DNA from: Celeribacter baekdonensis
Lineage (GTDB): Bacteria; Pseudomonadota; Alphaproteobacteria; Rhodobacterales; Rhodobacteraceae
Reading direction: 5' to 3'
Assembly (NCBI RefSeq): GCF_003047105.1
Contig: NZ_CP028475.1
Span: 1,488,001-1,552,000 of the forward strand
Length of the DNA: 64,000 bases
Both the position numbers and the translations under genes were made by a program. The notes beneath the pieces are model-generated. The model searched no databases and had not been told where the DNA came from. It saw nothing but the letters and a program-made list of their open reading frames with translations. Positions 49,192 through 59,800 of this stretch are shown in pieces. Position 1 is the stretch's first letter, and every line of letters begins with the position of its first letter.

Positions 49192-50355
49192 TTAGATCTG
49201 GAGCGTTTCCGACTGCGTCACGCTCTCAAATGCGGGCAAACCGCCGCCCGACCATCCCGGCCCTTTCAACAGATCCAAATGATAAGGGCGGCTCTGTTTG
49301 CGCCCCGGCGATAAGAAAAGTTTGGGCTTCTGTTTGCTTTGACCCGAAATTTGCGCCAAAAGCGCATGCCCCTCACGGACCGACAAAAACCGTCGGGCCG
49401 GGGTTTGCGCGTCTGACATGCCCAAAACATCCATCAGAGTTTCAACCGCACCGCTTTCGGGGGCCCCTTTGGGGGCGGCGGACGCTGCAACCATGACCTC
49501 GCGCGCCACACGGCCAAGATAGAGGCTTTCGCAGACCACATCCTGACAGGAAACCAATTCGTGGCGCTCAAACAACAAATGCACATAGGTGATACGGTCC
49601 TGCGGCCGAATCCGAATGTGAGTGCCATCCACAAAGGAAACAGCAGGTAAAAGCACCTGAGAGACGCCGTGTTTTTGCATCACCTCCTCGCCCTGCACCA
49701 ACACCCGATGATGTTGACTGAGACAAACCGGGCCAGAATTGCCAATTGCGCCGGGTTCAAACACCACCGGCGCATGGCGTCCCCATCCACGCACGTCGCG
49801 CGCCGCAACCCAACGCACCACTTGTGGACCGTGATCGTGGGTTAAAACCCGATCGCCGGGGCGAATCCGAACCGCAGGCATTGGCCCAGACGGGGTGTCG
49901 ATCGGCATCGAGGCTTCAAAACACACGGCTTGGTACGTGGTGCCGGGGTCTAAGTCAGTGTTGTGAAATTCGGGCGCCTGTCCGCCAACAAAATTGTTGA
50001 AATACCACGTTTCAAGGTCGAATTCGGGCGTCCAGACCACTTGGACCAATTCGCCATTGCTATCATAGCCCTCAAACACCACCGCATACCCTTCGTCGCC
50101 ACCATAGTTGATATAGTCAGATCGGACGACCGTCGCATTTTCGATGGTATCGCCGCCCTGCCCCGAAAAGGTCAACGTATAGGTGTCGCCAGGGGAAAAG
50201 ATGTAGGGGCTGTCATCACCCAGCTGCGATTCGATGATCAAGTCATGGGTGGACGTGGGCGGGTAGTCAAATTTCGACTGACCCGGCGACGAATTCACAT
50301 TTGACCCGGTTGACGCCGCAAATTGGCTGTCGATTGCATTGATGGTTATCGTCAT
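49192..50355 (-). CDS. Hint-domain protein (third in window)
   Basis: A 387-residue protein. Residues 1-155 are a Ser/Gly/Asp-rich region that may form beta structure (YTLTFSGQGGDTIENATVV). A Hint_2-type module begins at the Cys of VCFEASMPIDTPSGPMPAVRIRPGDRV and includes VCLSQHHRVLVQG and YVHLLFERHELVSCQDVVCESLYLG. A further 100 residues follow, ending in VTQSETLQI. Compared with the pair at the start of the window, the module is diverged (Phe-Glu-Ala after the Cys, extra Cys residues late). No classical signal peptide, so export, if any, is by another route. Confidence 0.85.
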   Translation of the reverse strand: MTITINAIDSQFAASTGSNVNSSPGQSKFDYPPTSTHDLIIESQLGDDSPYIFSPGDTYTLTFSGQGGDTIENATVVRSDYINYGGDEGYAVVFEGYDSNGELVQVVWTPEFDLETWYFNNFVGGQAPEFHNTDLDPGTTYQAVCFEASMPIDTPSGPMPAVRIRPGDRVLTHDHGPQVVRWVAARDVRGWGRHAPVVFEPGAIGNSGPVCLSQHHRVLVQGEEVMQKHGVSQVLLPAVSFVDGTHIRIRPQDRITYVHLLFERHELVSCQDVVCESLYLGRVAREVMVAASAAPKGAPESGAVETLMDVLGMSDAQTPARRFLSVREGHALLAQISGQSKQKPKLFLSPGRKQSRPYHLDLLKGPGWSGGGLPAFESVTQSETLQI

Positions 50356-50442
50356 CGCCTATCACCCACTGAGGATGACGGGACGCTACGTCAGCACGGT
50401 TAAAATCCGGCTAATTTCAATGCATACTGCGGAAAATCTGGT

Positions 50443-52955
50443 TCAAAATGGCACATCAGAGGCCTTTTCAGCCGGCAAAACAAAGCCCGCCACCAGTTTT
50501 TTCAAACCGGAATGATCGAATTCGATGGCGAGCTTGTCGCCCTCGATCTCCATCACCTCGCCATAGCCGAATTTTTTGTGAAACACCCGATCCCCGATGG
50601 CAAAGGCCACGACGGCTTTGGCGTCAATCACGGCGGGATGTTTGCCGATGGAGTGCGCCACGCCACGTTGTCCGGCTTTGGCTTGTTGGCCACGGCTCTG
50701 CATCCGTCGCCAGCCGGGGGAGTCATAAGCATCGGCATTGGACACGCGATCATGGAAGGAGGCACGTGGCAGGTCATCGTCCTGATGCCCGCCCAAAGAG
50801 CCAAAGCCCCCGGCGTCCCCGAAAGCCCCGAAGGCGTCATGATGTCCACATGATCGACCGGCAATTCATCAATAAACCGCGAGGCCAGCTGCGATTGCCA
50901 TTGACCATAGACCCGACGGTTGGCGGCAAAGGTGATGGTACACAGTTCCTCGGCGCGGGTGATGCCGACATAGGCGAGACGGCGCTCTTCCTCCAAGCCC
51001 TTGAGACCACTTTCATCCATCGAGCGCTGTGACGGGAAAAGCCCCTCTTCCCAGCCCGGCAGGAACACGACAGGAAACTCAAGCCCCTTGGCCCCGTGCA
51101 GGGTCATGATGGTGACTTTCTCGCCATCCTTGCCCTTATCATTGTCCATAATCAAAGCGACGTGTTCCAAGAACCCGGCGAGATTGTCGAATTGTTCCAA
51201 GGCCTTGACGAGTTCCTTGAGGTTCTCAAGCCGCCCCGGCGCCTCCGGCGTTTTGTCGTTTTGCCACATGGTGGTGTAGCCGGATTCGTCCAAGATTTTT
51301 TCCGCCAGCTCAATATGGCCGATCTCGGCGGGATCATAGGCGACGTCTTCGACCAGCGCGTCTTCATCGGCCACGCCGGGATAGCGGATTTGTTGCGCGC
51401 ACAGCCCGGACCAGCGATCCAGATCGGCCAAAAGCCCGGCCACGCCGGACTTGGCTTTGCCCTTGAGCAACCCGTCCGCAATCGCGATTCGCGCGCCTTC
51501 GACAAGGTTCACACCATTGGAGCGCGCCGCGATTTGAATCTCTTGCAGCGCCTTATCCCCGACCCCGCGTTTGGGCGTGTTGATGATGCGCTCGAACGCC
51601 AGGTCGTCCTCGGGTGAGATCACCACGCGGAAATAGGCCATCGCATCGCGGATCTCCATCCGCTCATAGAAACGCGGCCCACCAATGACACGATACGGCA
51701 GACCGATGGACAAAAACCGATCCTCAAAGGCGCGCATTTGATGCGAGGCACGCACGAGAATGGCCATCTCATCGAGGGAGAATTGCCGCAACCGGGAGCG
51801 CGATCCGCCATGCATCGCTTCGATCTCTTCCCCAACCCAGCGCGCCTCTTCTTCGCCGTCCCAATGGCCGATGAGGCGGACCTTTTCGCCCTCGGTCTCA
51901 GCGGTCCAAAGCTCTTTGCCAAGCCGCCCGGTGTTGCCGGAAATCACCGAGGAGGCGGCGGCCAGAATATGCGGGGTGGAGCGGTAGTTTTGTTCCAGCC
52001 GCACGACCTTTGCGCCGGGAAAATCCTTTTCAAACCGTAAGATATTGCCCACTTCGGCACCGCGCCAACCATAAATCGACTGATCATCATCGCCGACGCA
52101 ACAGATGTTTTTATGTCCGCCCGCAAGCAGACGCAGCCACAGATATTGGGCGACGTTGGTATCTTGGTACTCGTCCACGAGGATGTATTTGAACCAACGC
52201 TGATATTGCTCCAACAGGTCCGGGTGGGTTTGGAAAATCGTCACCATATGCAAAAGCAGATCGCCGAAATCGACGGCGTTCAGGGTCTGAAGGCGGGCTT
52301 GATATTGGGCGTAAAGGCTTGGCCCGCGATCATTAAACGCCGCCGCTTCTGAGCCCGGCAAAGTCTTTGGCGTCAGCGCGCGGTTTTTCCATCCGTCGAT
52401 GATCCCGGCCAATTGCCGCGCGGGCCAGCGCTTTTCGTCCATGCCCGACGCAACGATCAGTTGCTTCATCAACCGGACCTGATCATCCGTGTCCAAAATC
52501 GTAAAATTCGATTTCAACCCAACCAATTCGGCATGTCGGCGCAGGAGTTTGACACAGACCGAGTGAAAGGTGCCAAGCCACGGCATCCCCTCAATCGTGT
52601 GGCCCATCAGCCCGGCCACGCGTTCTTTCATCTCGCGGGCGGCCTTGTTGGTAAAGGTCACAGCGAGGATTTCGTTCGGACGGGCCCGCCCGGTGTTCAA
52701 AAGATGCGCGATGCGCGCGGTCAGCGCCTTGGTCTTGCCGGTGCCCGCGCCCGCGAGCATCAGGACGGGACCGTCCAAGGCCTCAACAGCGGCGCGTTGG
52801 GCGGGATTGAGACCATCCAGATAATCCAGAGGACGCGCGCCCATAGCCCCCTGCATCGCCAGTTGCGACAGGGATTGGCCCGTATTGGAGCCAGCGGCGG
52901 GGCGGGTGACGGCCGCCTCGAAGGCGTCATCTTCATTGAAACTGCTCATGCGCAT
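50443..52955 (-). CDS. UvrD/PcrA-type ATP-dependent DNA helicase, apparent frameshift
   Basis: A superfamily 1A 3'-5' helicase. GLNPAQRAAVEALDGPVLMLAGAGTGKTKAL (Q motif and Walker A), YILVDEYQDTN (motif II), CCVGDDDQSIYGWRGAE (motif III), LEQNYRST (motif IV), TLHGAKGLEFPVVFLPGWEEGLFP (motif V) and EERRLAYVGITRAE (motif VI) are all visible. The main frame stops at 50628 with an out-of-family tail. Adding one G in a run at 50817-50820 or 50826-50829 restores a Gly-rich linker (GFGSLGGHQDDDLP) and the PcrA tail VGDRVFHKKFGYGEVMEIEG-like GDRVFHKKFGYGEVMEIEGD, stopping at 50443. Restored length is about 837 residues. Likely role: DNA repair or replication-transcription conflict. Confidence 0.9.
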
Positions 52956-53120
52956 GACGATACAGAAGAGCCGCGCCGAGGAAAAGCACGTTCTTTATAT
53001 GTTCTCATCACATCTGGTATCTTTCCTGCGCGCCTCACCGTAGTATCCCCATAACACCCACGCCCGCCCGCTCTGACCTAGGCTGATCGCACGACATCGA
53101 CAGTCACGGGAGGAGAGACG

Positions 53121-53678
53121 ATGGCCAAAATTCTCATGATCACAGGTGATTTCACCGAAGACTACGAAACCATGGTGCCGTTCCAGTGCCTTATGGCCTG
53201 CGGACATACGGTGGATGCGGTGTGCCCCGGCAAAGCGGCGGGAGAAACGGTGAAAACCGCGATCCACGATTTCGAGGGCGACCAGACCTATACCGAAAAG
53301 CCCGGTCACAATTTTGCGCTGACCGCGACCTATGCGGAGATTGACGCGTCCGATTACGATGCTTTGGTCATTCCGGGCGGGCGCGCGCCGGAGTATTTGC
53401 GGCTGGATGCGTCGGTGTTGGACATGGTGCGGCATTTCTTTGAGACCAATAAACCCGTGGCCTCCGTCTGTCACGGAGCACAGCTTTTGGCCGCAGCCGG
53501 GGTGTTGAAAGATCGGACCTGTTCCGCCTATCCCGCCTGTTCCTTTGAGGTCACAGCCGCCGGGGGCACCTATGCCGACATCGCGGTGAGCGCCGCCGTC
53601 ACCGACGGCAATCTGGTCACGGCCCCCGCTTGGCCCGCCCATCCGGACTGGCTCGCGCAGTTTATGAAATTGCTGTAA
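53121..53678 (+). CDS. DJ-1/PfpI family protein
   Basis: A 185-residue protein with the class I glutamine amidotransferase-like fold. [20 protein letters not shown] holds the conserved Glu, [15 protein letters not shown] is the PGG block, and [19 protein letters not shown] is the nucleophile elbow with Cys followed by His. Family members act as proteases, chaperones or deglycases; the role here is open. GGGAGGAGAG precedes the ATG. Divergent from the helicase gene. Confidence 0.93.
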   Translation: MAKILMITGDFTEDYETMVPFQCLMACGHTVDAVCPGKAAGETVKTAIHDFEGDQTYTEKPGHNFALTATYAEIDASDYDALVIPGGRAPEYLRLDASVLDMVRHFFETNKPVASVCHGAQLLAAAGVLKDRTCSAYPACSFEVTAAGGTYADIAVSAAVTDGNLVTAPAWPAHPDWLAQFMKLL

Positions 53679-53754
53679 GATCACCCCATTGGCGGGGTCA
53701 ATATACCCTGCCAATGAACCAAAAGCGGACACCAAACAGGAGGGAGGACCTGAG

Positions 53755-54189
53755 ATGTGTGAACTTTTTATTGGTGCGGACCCAATGCTTTGGCAAAGCC
53801 GGACCCGGAGCCTGCGCATTGATGGGGTGGCGACCTCCATTCGGATCGAGACGCATTTTTGGGAAACACTCGAAGAGATTGGTGCGCGTGACGGATTGTC
53901 CTTGGCACAGTTGATCACGAAGCTGTGGCATGAGGCGATGGATGCCGATCACGATCTGGGCAATTTCACCTCGTTTTTGCGCGTGTGCTGCTCTCGCTAC
54001 CATGCGTTGATCGCACTGGGGGAGATTTCCTCTGATCTCAGCCGCCCGATTGCCGCCAGCCCGGCACAGGAGATTTTGGCCCGCGAAGCCGCGCGGCGCG
54101 CCCTGTCCGGGTTGAGGCCGCCCTCGTTGAGCCAACCTGAAAACCGGCCCGAAAATCGGCCAGAAAACCGGCCAGAAAAAATCAACTGA
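53755..54189 (+). CDS. Ribbon-helix-helix domain protein with PENR repeats
   Basis: A 144-residue protein; the ATG at 53755 follows AGGAGGGAGG. Residues 20-90 look like an RHH_4-type ribbon-helix-helix DNA-binding or dimerisation domain: VATSIRIETHFWETLEEIGARDGLSLAQLITKLW, then LGNFTSFLRVCCSRYHALI. The C-terminus is a short tandem repeat PENRPENRPENRPEK, encoded by near-identical 12-base units that could expand or contract by slippage. It starts 76 bases after the DJ-1 gene, so the two could be co-transcribed. Target unknown. Confidence 0.78.
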   Translation: MCELFIGADPMLWQSRTRSLRIDGVATSIRIETHFWETLEEIGARDGLSLAQLITKLWHEAMDADHDLGNFTSFLRVCCSRYHALIALGEISSDLSRPIAASPAQEILAREAARRALSGLRPPSLSQPENRPENRPENRPEKIN

Positions 54190-54191
54190 AC

Positions 54192-54860
54192 TTAGGGTTT
54201 GACCGCCTCTGACGGGACATCTTTTGCCTCGGAGACAACCGCCAAAATGCCCGAGACATAGCGTGCGAAGAGGCGTGAAAATGTGGCAATGTCTTCGCCC
54301 TCCCAGCCCGCAAACACCTCGGAGAGAATGCGCCATTTCGATAGGGTAAATTCGCCCAGAAATTTGCGCGACTTCGGCGTGACTGCCAAAACCGAGCGCC
54401 GCGCGTCCTCCTGCGCCGCGCGCCGTTCGACAAAGCCGCGTGACACCAGTTCGGACACGATCCGTGAGGCGCGGGACGGGTCCACCGCCATCACTTCGGC
54501 CACCATGCCGATGGTTGGCTGAACCGGATCGGGGCGACCAATGCCAGCGGAAAGTTGTGCAATCGACAACAGCCCCTGAAGCAGCGCAGGCTCCAATGTC
54601 TCGGTCACGCCCTCTAACACCTTGCCCTTGAATTCGCCCTTTTCGGCCATGCGCCGCCATTGAAACAGCGCCATATCCAATTCCAAAAGCGCCTCAGAGG
54701 CCTCGGGGCTGAACCCTTTGCCTTCAAGAAACTGTGGGATGCCCGCATGAATACGGGGATCAAAGGCGCGGAGTTTGGATACATCTGTCATGGCAGTTTC
54801 GGCAGTCTCGGCAGTCTCGGTTATGCGGGGTGACATTGCATCATTATGTGCGGATGTCAA
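54192..54860 (-). CDS. MarR family transcriptional regulator
   Basis: Up to 222 residues. The winged helix is in residues about 100-170: TIGMVAEVMAVDPSRASRIVSELVSRGFVERRAAQEDARRSVLAVTPKSRKFL, with the typical beta-wing (D-x-R-x). The start is uncertain: the N-terminal region encodes ETAETAETA from a 9-base tandem repeat, and MTDVSKLRAF (54791) or MSPRITE (54836) are plausible starts. It is divergent from an MFS efflux gene with a strong dyad in between, a classical MarR arrangement for autoregulation and drug response. Confidence 0.88.
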   Translation of the reverse strand: MTSAHNDAMSPRITETAETAETAMTDVSKLRAFDPRIHAGIPQFLEGKGFSPEASEALLELDMALFQWRRMAEKGEFKGKVLEGVTETLEPALLQGLLSIAQLSAGIGRPDPVQPTIGMVAEVMAVDPSRASRIVSELVSRGFVERRAAQEDARRSVLAVTPKSRKFLGEFTLSKWRILSEVFAGWEGEDIATFSRLFARYVSGILAVVSEAKDVPSEAVKP

Positions 54861-54875
54861 CTATATGACGGTCGC

Positions 54876-54900
54876 ATTTATGTGATATTGACACATAAAT
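54876..54900. promoter_or_regulatory. Probable MarR operator
   Basis: ATTTATGTG and CACATAAAT, perfect 9-base arms spaced by seven, 92 bases before the MFS start and 15 bases before the longest MarR start. A TTGACA (54888-54893) within it could be the -35 element of the transporter promoter, so binding would block RNA polymerase. Confidence 0.7.
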
Positions 54901-54991
54901 AAATTCGCACTACCTCTTTGACAAAAGCCCGCCCCACCCGAGTCGCCCCACCCGAGCCTCCTGCGTCAAGACGGGCCAATAAGGAGTTCCC

Positions 54992-56515
54992 ATGTCGCAA
55001 TCGCACACCCCTCCCTTGACAGAGCCCGCCCTCAACACGACGGATGAGCACAGTTCCGTCCGCCTCGTCATCGCCTCCGTGGCGGTGCTGTTGCTGCTGG
55101 CGGCCCTCGATCAAACCATTGTGTCCACGGCGCTTCCTACCATCGTTGCCGACCTTGGCGGCCTCGAACACCTCTCATGGGTGGTCACCGCCTATATTCT
55201 CGCCTCCACCATCGTCGCACCGCTTTATGGCAAACTTGGCGACCTTTACGGGCGGCGCAATATGGTCTTTGTCTCGGTGTCGCTCTTCCTCACCGGCTCT
55301 GTGTTATGCGGCCTCTCTGGCTCCATGGGCTTTTTGATCGGCGCTCGTGCGCTTCAGGGCTTAGGCGGTGGCGGTCTGTTCGTGCTGGCCCTCTCGATCA
55401 TTGGTGACGTGATCCCGCCAAAAGATCGCGGCAAAATCCAGGGCGTCTTTGCCGGTGTCTTTGGCATTTCCTCTGTGGCAGGCCCCCTGTTGGGCGGCTG
55501 GTTTGTCGATGCGCTCTCCTGGCACTGGATTTTCTTCATCAACCTGCCCTTCGGCCTTTTGGCGCTCGCAGGCTTTGTCTTTGGCTTCAAAGCCCACCCG
55601 GATCGCGTCAGCCATAAAATCGACTATGCGGGGGCTGCGGCTTTGACGCTATCCCTGTCCTCCATCGTTTTGCTCACCGCCTTGGGCGGAAAAGAGTTCG
55701 ATCTGACCGGCCCGATTGGCCTGAGTTTGATGGCACTGTTTGTCCTTTCTGTGCTCAGCTTCATCGCCATCGAACGGCGTGCCGAAGAACCAATTTTGCC
55801 GCTGCAATTGTTCACGATGAACACCTTCGCCGTCACCTCTGCGATCTCATTCGTCTCTGGCGCGTTGATGTTTGGCGCACTGACCTTCATCCCGGTGTTT
55901 TTGCAAATGGCGCGCGGCGCGACCGCCACAAGCTCCGGGTTGCAGCTGATCCCGATGACCTTTGGCATCCTTATGGCCTCGACAATTTCAGGCCAATACA
56001 TGGGGCGCACCGGGCGTTACCGCATCCTGCCGTTGATCGGTCTGAGCTTCACCACCGTCGCACTTTTGATCCTGACCCGCCTGTCTCCGACCCTGCCCGC
56101 CCCGGTGTTGTGGGCTGCGCTGGTTGGACTTGGCGCGGGCATGGGCTGCATCTTTCCGGTGGTCACAACCGCCGTGCAAAATGCCGTGCCGCGCCAACAG
56201 ATCGGCACCGCCACTGCCGCCGGGTTGATGTTCCGCCAAGTTGGGGCCTCGATCGCTGTGGCACTGTTTGGGGCGCTGTTTGCCACCCGGATGGCGCATT
56301 TGATGGGCGGGACCCCTGTGGATGGGCTGGCCAATGTCGCCGAACTGGGGCCACAGGTGCTCGCAGGTCTTTCTGTGGACGCGCGCGGGGTGGTGGCCGA
56401 TGCGATTTCAACGGCGCTGCATCCGGTCTATTGGATCGCGGCCGGGGTCTCCGCAGGCGGCTTGCTCATCGCCGTTTTGCTCAAAGAAATCCCGCTGACC
56501 TCACGCCAAAGCTAA
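54992..56515 (+). CDS. MFS multidrug efflux transporter (DHA2, 14 helices)
   Basis: A 507-residue membrane protein of the EmrB/QacA type. LAALDQTIVSTALPTIVADLGG is the DHA motif D1 region with the conserved Asp, YGKLGDLYGRRNM is motif A, and IGARALQGLGGGGLFVLA is motif B (Arg in helix 4). VFGISSVAGPLLGGWFVD is motif C, the antiporter mark. Hydrophobicity fits fourteen helices. It would pump out drugs by proton antiport, under the divergent MarR regulator. Confidence 0.94.
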   Translation: MSQSHTPPLTEPALNTTDEHSSVRLVIASVAVLLLLAALDQTIVSTALPTIVADLGGLEHLSWVVTAYILASTIVAPLYGKLGDLYGRRNMVFVSVSLFLTGSVLCGLSGSMGFLIGARALQGLGGGGLFVLALSIIGDVIPPKDRGKIQGVFAGVFGISSVAGPLLGGWFVDALSWHWIFFINLPFGLLALAGFVFGFKAHPDRVSHKIDYAGAAALTLSLSSIVLLTALGGKEFDLTGPIGLSLMALFVLSVLSFIAIERRAEEPILPLQLFTMNTFAVTSAISFVSGALMFGALTFIPVFLQMARGATATSSGLQLIPMTFGILMASTISGQYMGRTGRYRILPLIGLSFTTVALLILTRLSPTLPAPVLWAALVGLGAGMGCIFPVVTTAVQNAVPRQQIGTATAAGLMFRQVGASIAVALFGALFATRMAHLMGGTPVDGLANVAELGPQVLAGLSVDARGVVADAISTALHPVYWIAAGVSAGGLLIAVLLKEIPLTSRQS

Positions 56516-56841
56516 GTCCAATACCCGTGTCAGATGCGGCCCATAAGGGGTGATTTTTTCATCTCTTATGGGCGGCGATTCCCATGATCTGCGGCTCAGA
56601 AATCTGATCAAATGACAGGTTTGCAAAATACGGCACCTTCCAAGGTCTGATTTGCTAATAACCTGAGTTTATTTTGCTAAACTGCAAATTATTGTACCGG
56701 AACGTCCAGTTACCGCCCTTTGTGCAGCTTTTGAACACCTGTTTCCAATGCCTCCACGACCATCCGTTGTTTTGGGGATTTACTGCACCGCAGAAATCCC
56801 TAACCTGATGAAAATTTCAGCGTCACAGGGGAGACTGCGAG
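56516..56841. other. Intergenic region before pyc
   Basis: A 326-base gap. It contains a long hairpin, GCCCATAAG/CTTATGGGC arms (56539-56573) with TGATTTTTTCA in the loop, just after the MFS gene, probably its terminator. The rest is AT-richer than average (56610-56700) and should contain the pyc promoter; nothing else seen. Confidence 0.5.
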
Positions 56842-59800
56842 ATGGCGAACTTCAAAAAAGTCCTGATAGCCAACCGGGGGGAGATCGCGATCCGCGTCAT
56901 GCGCGCCGCCAATGAAATGGGCAAACGCACGGTCGCCATCTACGCCGAAGAGGACAAACTTTCCCTGCACCGTTTCAAGGCCGATGAGGCCTATAAAATC
57001 GGTGAAGGCATGGGGCCCGTTGCGGCCTATCTTTCCATCGAGGAAATCATCCGCGTCGCCAAACTGTCTGGCGCGGATGCGATTCATCCGGGCTATGGCC
57101 TTCTCTCGGAAAACCCCGATTTCGTCGATGCTTGTACCGAAGCGGGCATCACCTTTATCGGCCCCAAAGCCAAAACCATGCGCGAATTGGGCGACAAGGC
57201 CAGCGCGCGCAAAGTTGCGGTCAAGGCAGGCGTGCCAGTGATCCCGGCAACGGATGTGTTGGGCGATGATTGGGACGCGATCCGCAAAGAAGCCAGCGAA
57301 ATCGGCTTTCCCTTGATGCTCAAGGCCTCTTGGGGCGGCGGCGGACGCGGGATGCGTCCGATCATGAATGCCGAAGAGTTGGAAGAAAAAGTCAAAGAGG
57401 GTCGCCGCGAGGCTGTATCGGCCTTTGGCAACGGCGAAGGCTATCTGGAAAAGATGATCATCCGCGCCCGTCACGTTGAGGTGCAAATCCTCGGGGACAG
57501 CCAAGGCAATATCTACCACCTCTATGAACGCGATTGTTCGGTCCAGCGCCGCAACCAAAAGGTCGTCGAACGCGCCCCTGCCCCCTACCTCTCCGAGACC
57601 CAGCGCGAAGAGATTTGTAACCTCGGCAAGCGCATCTGTGAATTTGTGAATTACGAATGCGCTGGCACGGTCGAATTCCTGATGGATATGGACACCGGCA
57701 AATTCTATTTCATCGAGGTCAACCCACGGGTGCAGGTCGAGCATACCGTGACCGAAGAGGTCACCGGCATCGACATCGTGCGGGCGCAAATCCTGATTGC
57801 CGAGGGCAAATCCTTGGTCGAGGCCACAGGGGTTGCGTCACAATATGATGTGAAACTTGACGGGCATGCGCTTCAGTGCCGGGTCACGACCGAAGATCCC
57901 GCCAACAATTTCATCCCCGATTATGGCCGCATCACCACCTATCGCTCAGCCACCGGCATGGGCATCCGTTTGGACGGCGGCACGGCCTATTCCGGCGCGG
58001 TGATCACGCGGTATTACGACAGTTTGCTCACCAAAGTGACCGCTTGGGCGCCGACTCCTGAGGCGGCGATTGCACGGATGGACCGGGCGTTGCGCGAATT
58101 CCGTATTCGCGGAGTCTCCACCAACATTGCCTTTGTTGAAAACCTGCTGAAACACCCGATTTTCCTCGGCAATGAATACACCACGAAATTTATTGATGAG
58201 ACGCCGTCGCTGTTTGATTTCAAACCGCGCCGCGACCGGGCGACGAAAATCCTGACCTATCTTTCGGAGATCACGGTCAACGGCCACCCCGAAACCTTGG
58301 GTCGGGCCAAACCCGCCGCAGATGCCCGCACCCCGACGATCCCGGCCTTGCGGATGGAAACACCCCTGCCCGGCACGCGGCAGCTTTTGGACGCGCAAGG
58401 CCCGCAAGCGGTGGCCGATTGGATGCTGGCGCAAAAGCAGCTTTTGATCACCGACACCACCATGCGTGACGGCCACCAATCGCTGTTGGCCACCCGGATG
58501 CGTTCGATCGACATGATCAACGCCGCCCCCGCCTATGCCGCCAATCTGCCGGGGCTGTTCTCGGTCGAATGTTGGGGCGGCGCGACCTTTGATGTGGCCT
58601 ATCGGTTCTTGCAGGAATGCCCGTGGCAGCGCCTGCGCGACATCCGCGAAAAGATGCCAAACCTGATGACGCAAATGCTTTTGCGCGCCTCAAACGGCGT
58701 AGGTTACACCAACTACCCTGACAATGTGGTACAGAGTTTTGTCAAACAGGCGGCCGAGACCGGCGTCGATGTGTTCCGCGTCTTCGACAGTCTCAACTGG
58801 GTCGAAAACATGCGCGTGGCGATGGATGCGGTGATCGAGTCTGGCAAGGTCTGTGAAGGCACGATCTGTTACACGGGTGATCTGTTTGATCCGGCGCGGG
58901 CCAAATATGACCTGAAATACTATGTCCAGATGGGCAAGGATTTGAAGGCTGCGGGGGCGCATGTTTTGGGTCTCAAAGACATGGCGGGCCTGTTGAAACC
59001 GGCGCAAGCGCGGGTGCTGGTCAAAGCTCTGAAAGAAGAGGTCGGCCTGCCGATCCACTTCCACACCCATGACACCTCTGGGGCCGCCGCCGCAACGATT
59101 TTGGCCGCAGCCGACGCGGGTGTCGATGCGATTGACGCCGCAATGGATGCCTTTTCTGGCGGCACCTCACAGGCGTGTTTGGGCTCCATCGTCGAAGCCA
59201 CGCGATTCACCGAGCGCGACACCGGACTTGATATTTCCGCCATCCGCGAGCTGTCCAACTATTGGGAAGCGGTGCGCGGCCAATATGCGGCGTTTGAAAG
59301 TGGCCTCAAAGCCCCCGCGTCCGAGGTCTACCTACACGAAATGCCCGGCGGACAGTTCACCAACCTCAAAGCCCAGGCCCGCTCGCTGGGCTTGGAGGAA
59401 AAATGGCATGAGGTGGCGCAATGCTACGCCGATGTGAACATGATGTTCGGCGACATCGTCAAGGTCACGCCCTCCTCGAAAGTGGTCGGGGACATGGCGC
59501 TGATGATGGTCTCCCAAGGCCTGACCCGCGCTCAGGTCGAAGACCCGAAACACGACGTCGCCTTCCCGGATTCGGTGATCGACATGATGCGTGGCAATTT
59601 GGGCCAGCCGCCAAATGGCTTCCCCGACACGATCCTCAAAAAGGTTCTTGGCAAAGAAAAACCCAACCTTGAACGCCCCGGCAAACACCTGCCGGCGGTG
59701 GATTTGGAGGCGACGCGCAAAGAGTTGGCCGCTAAATTTGAGGACTGCGCCATTGATGATGAGGATCTCAACGGCTACCTGATGTACCCAAAGGTGTTCA

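Noticed and set aside
53682-53700. A terminator between the DJ-1 and RHH genes (CACCCC...GGGGT)
   Set aside because: The stem is short and there is no T run. Read-through into the RHH gene seems likely.
53698-54660. A 320-residue minus-strand open frame overlapping the RHH and MarR genes
   Set aside because: The RHH and MarR genes have ribosome-binding sites and domain signatures in other frames; this frame has none.
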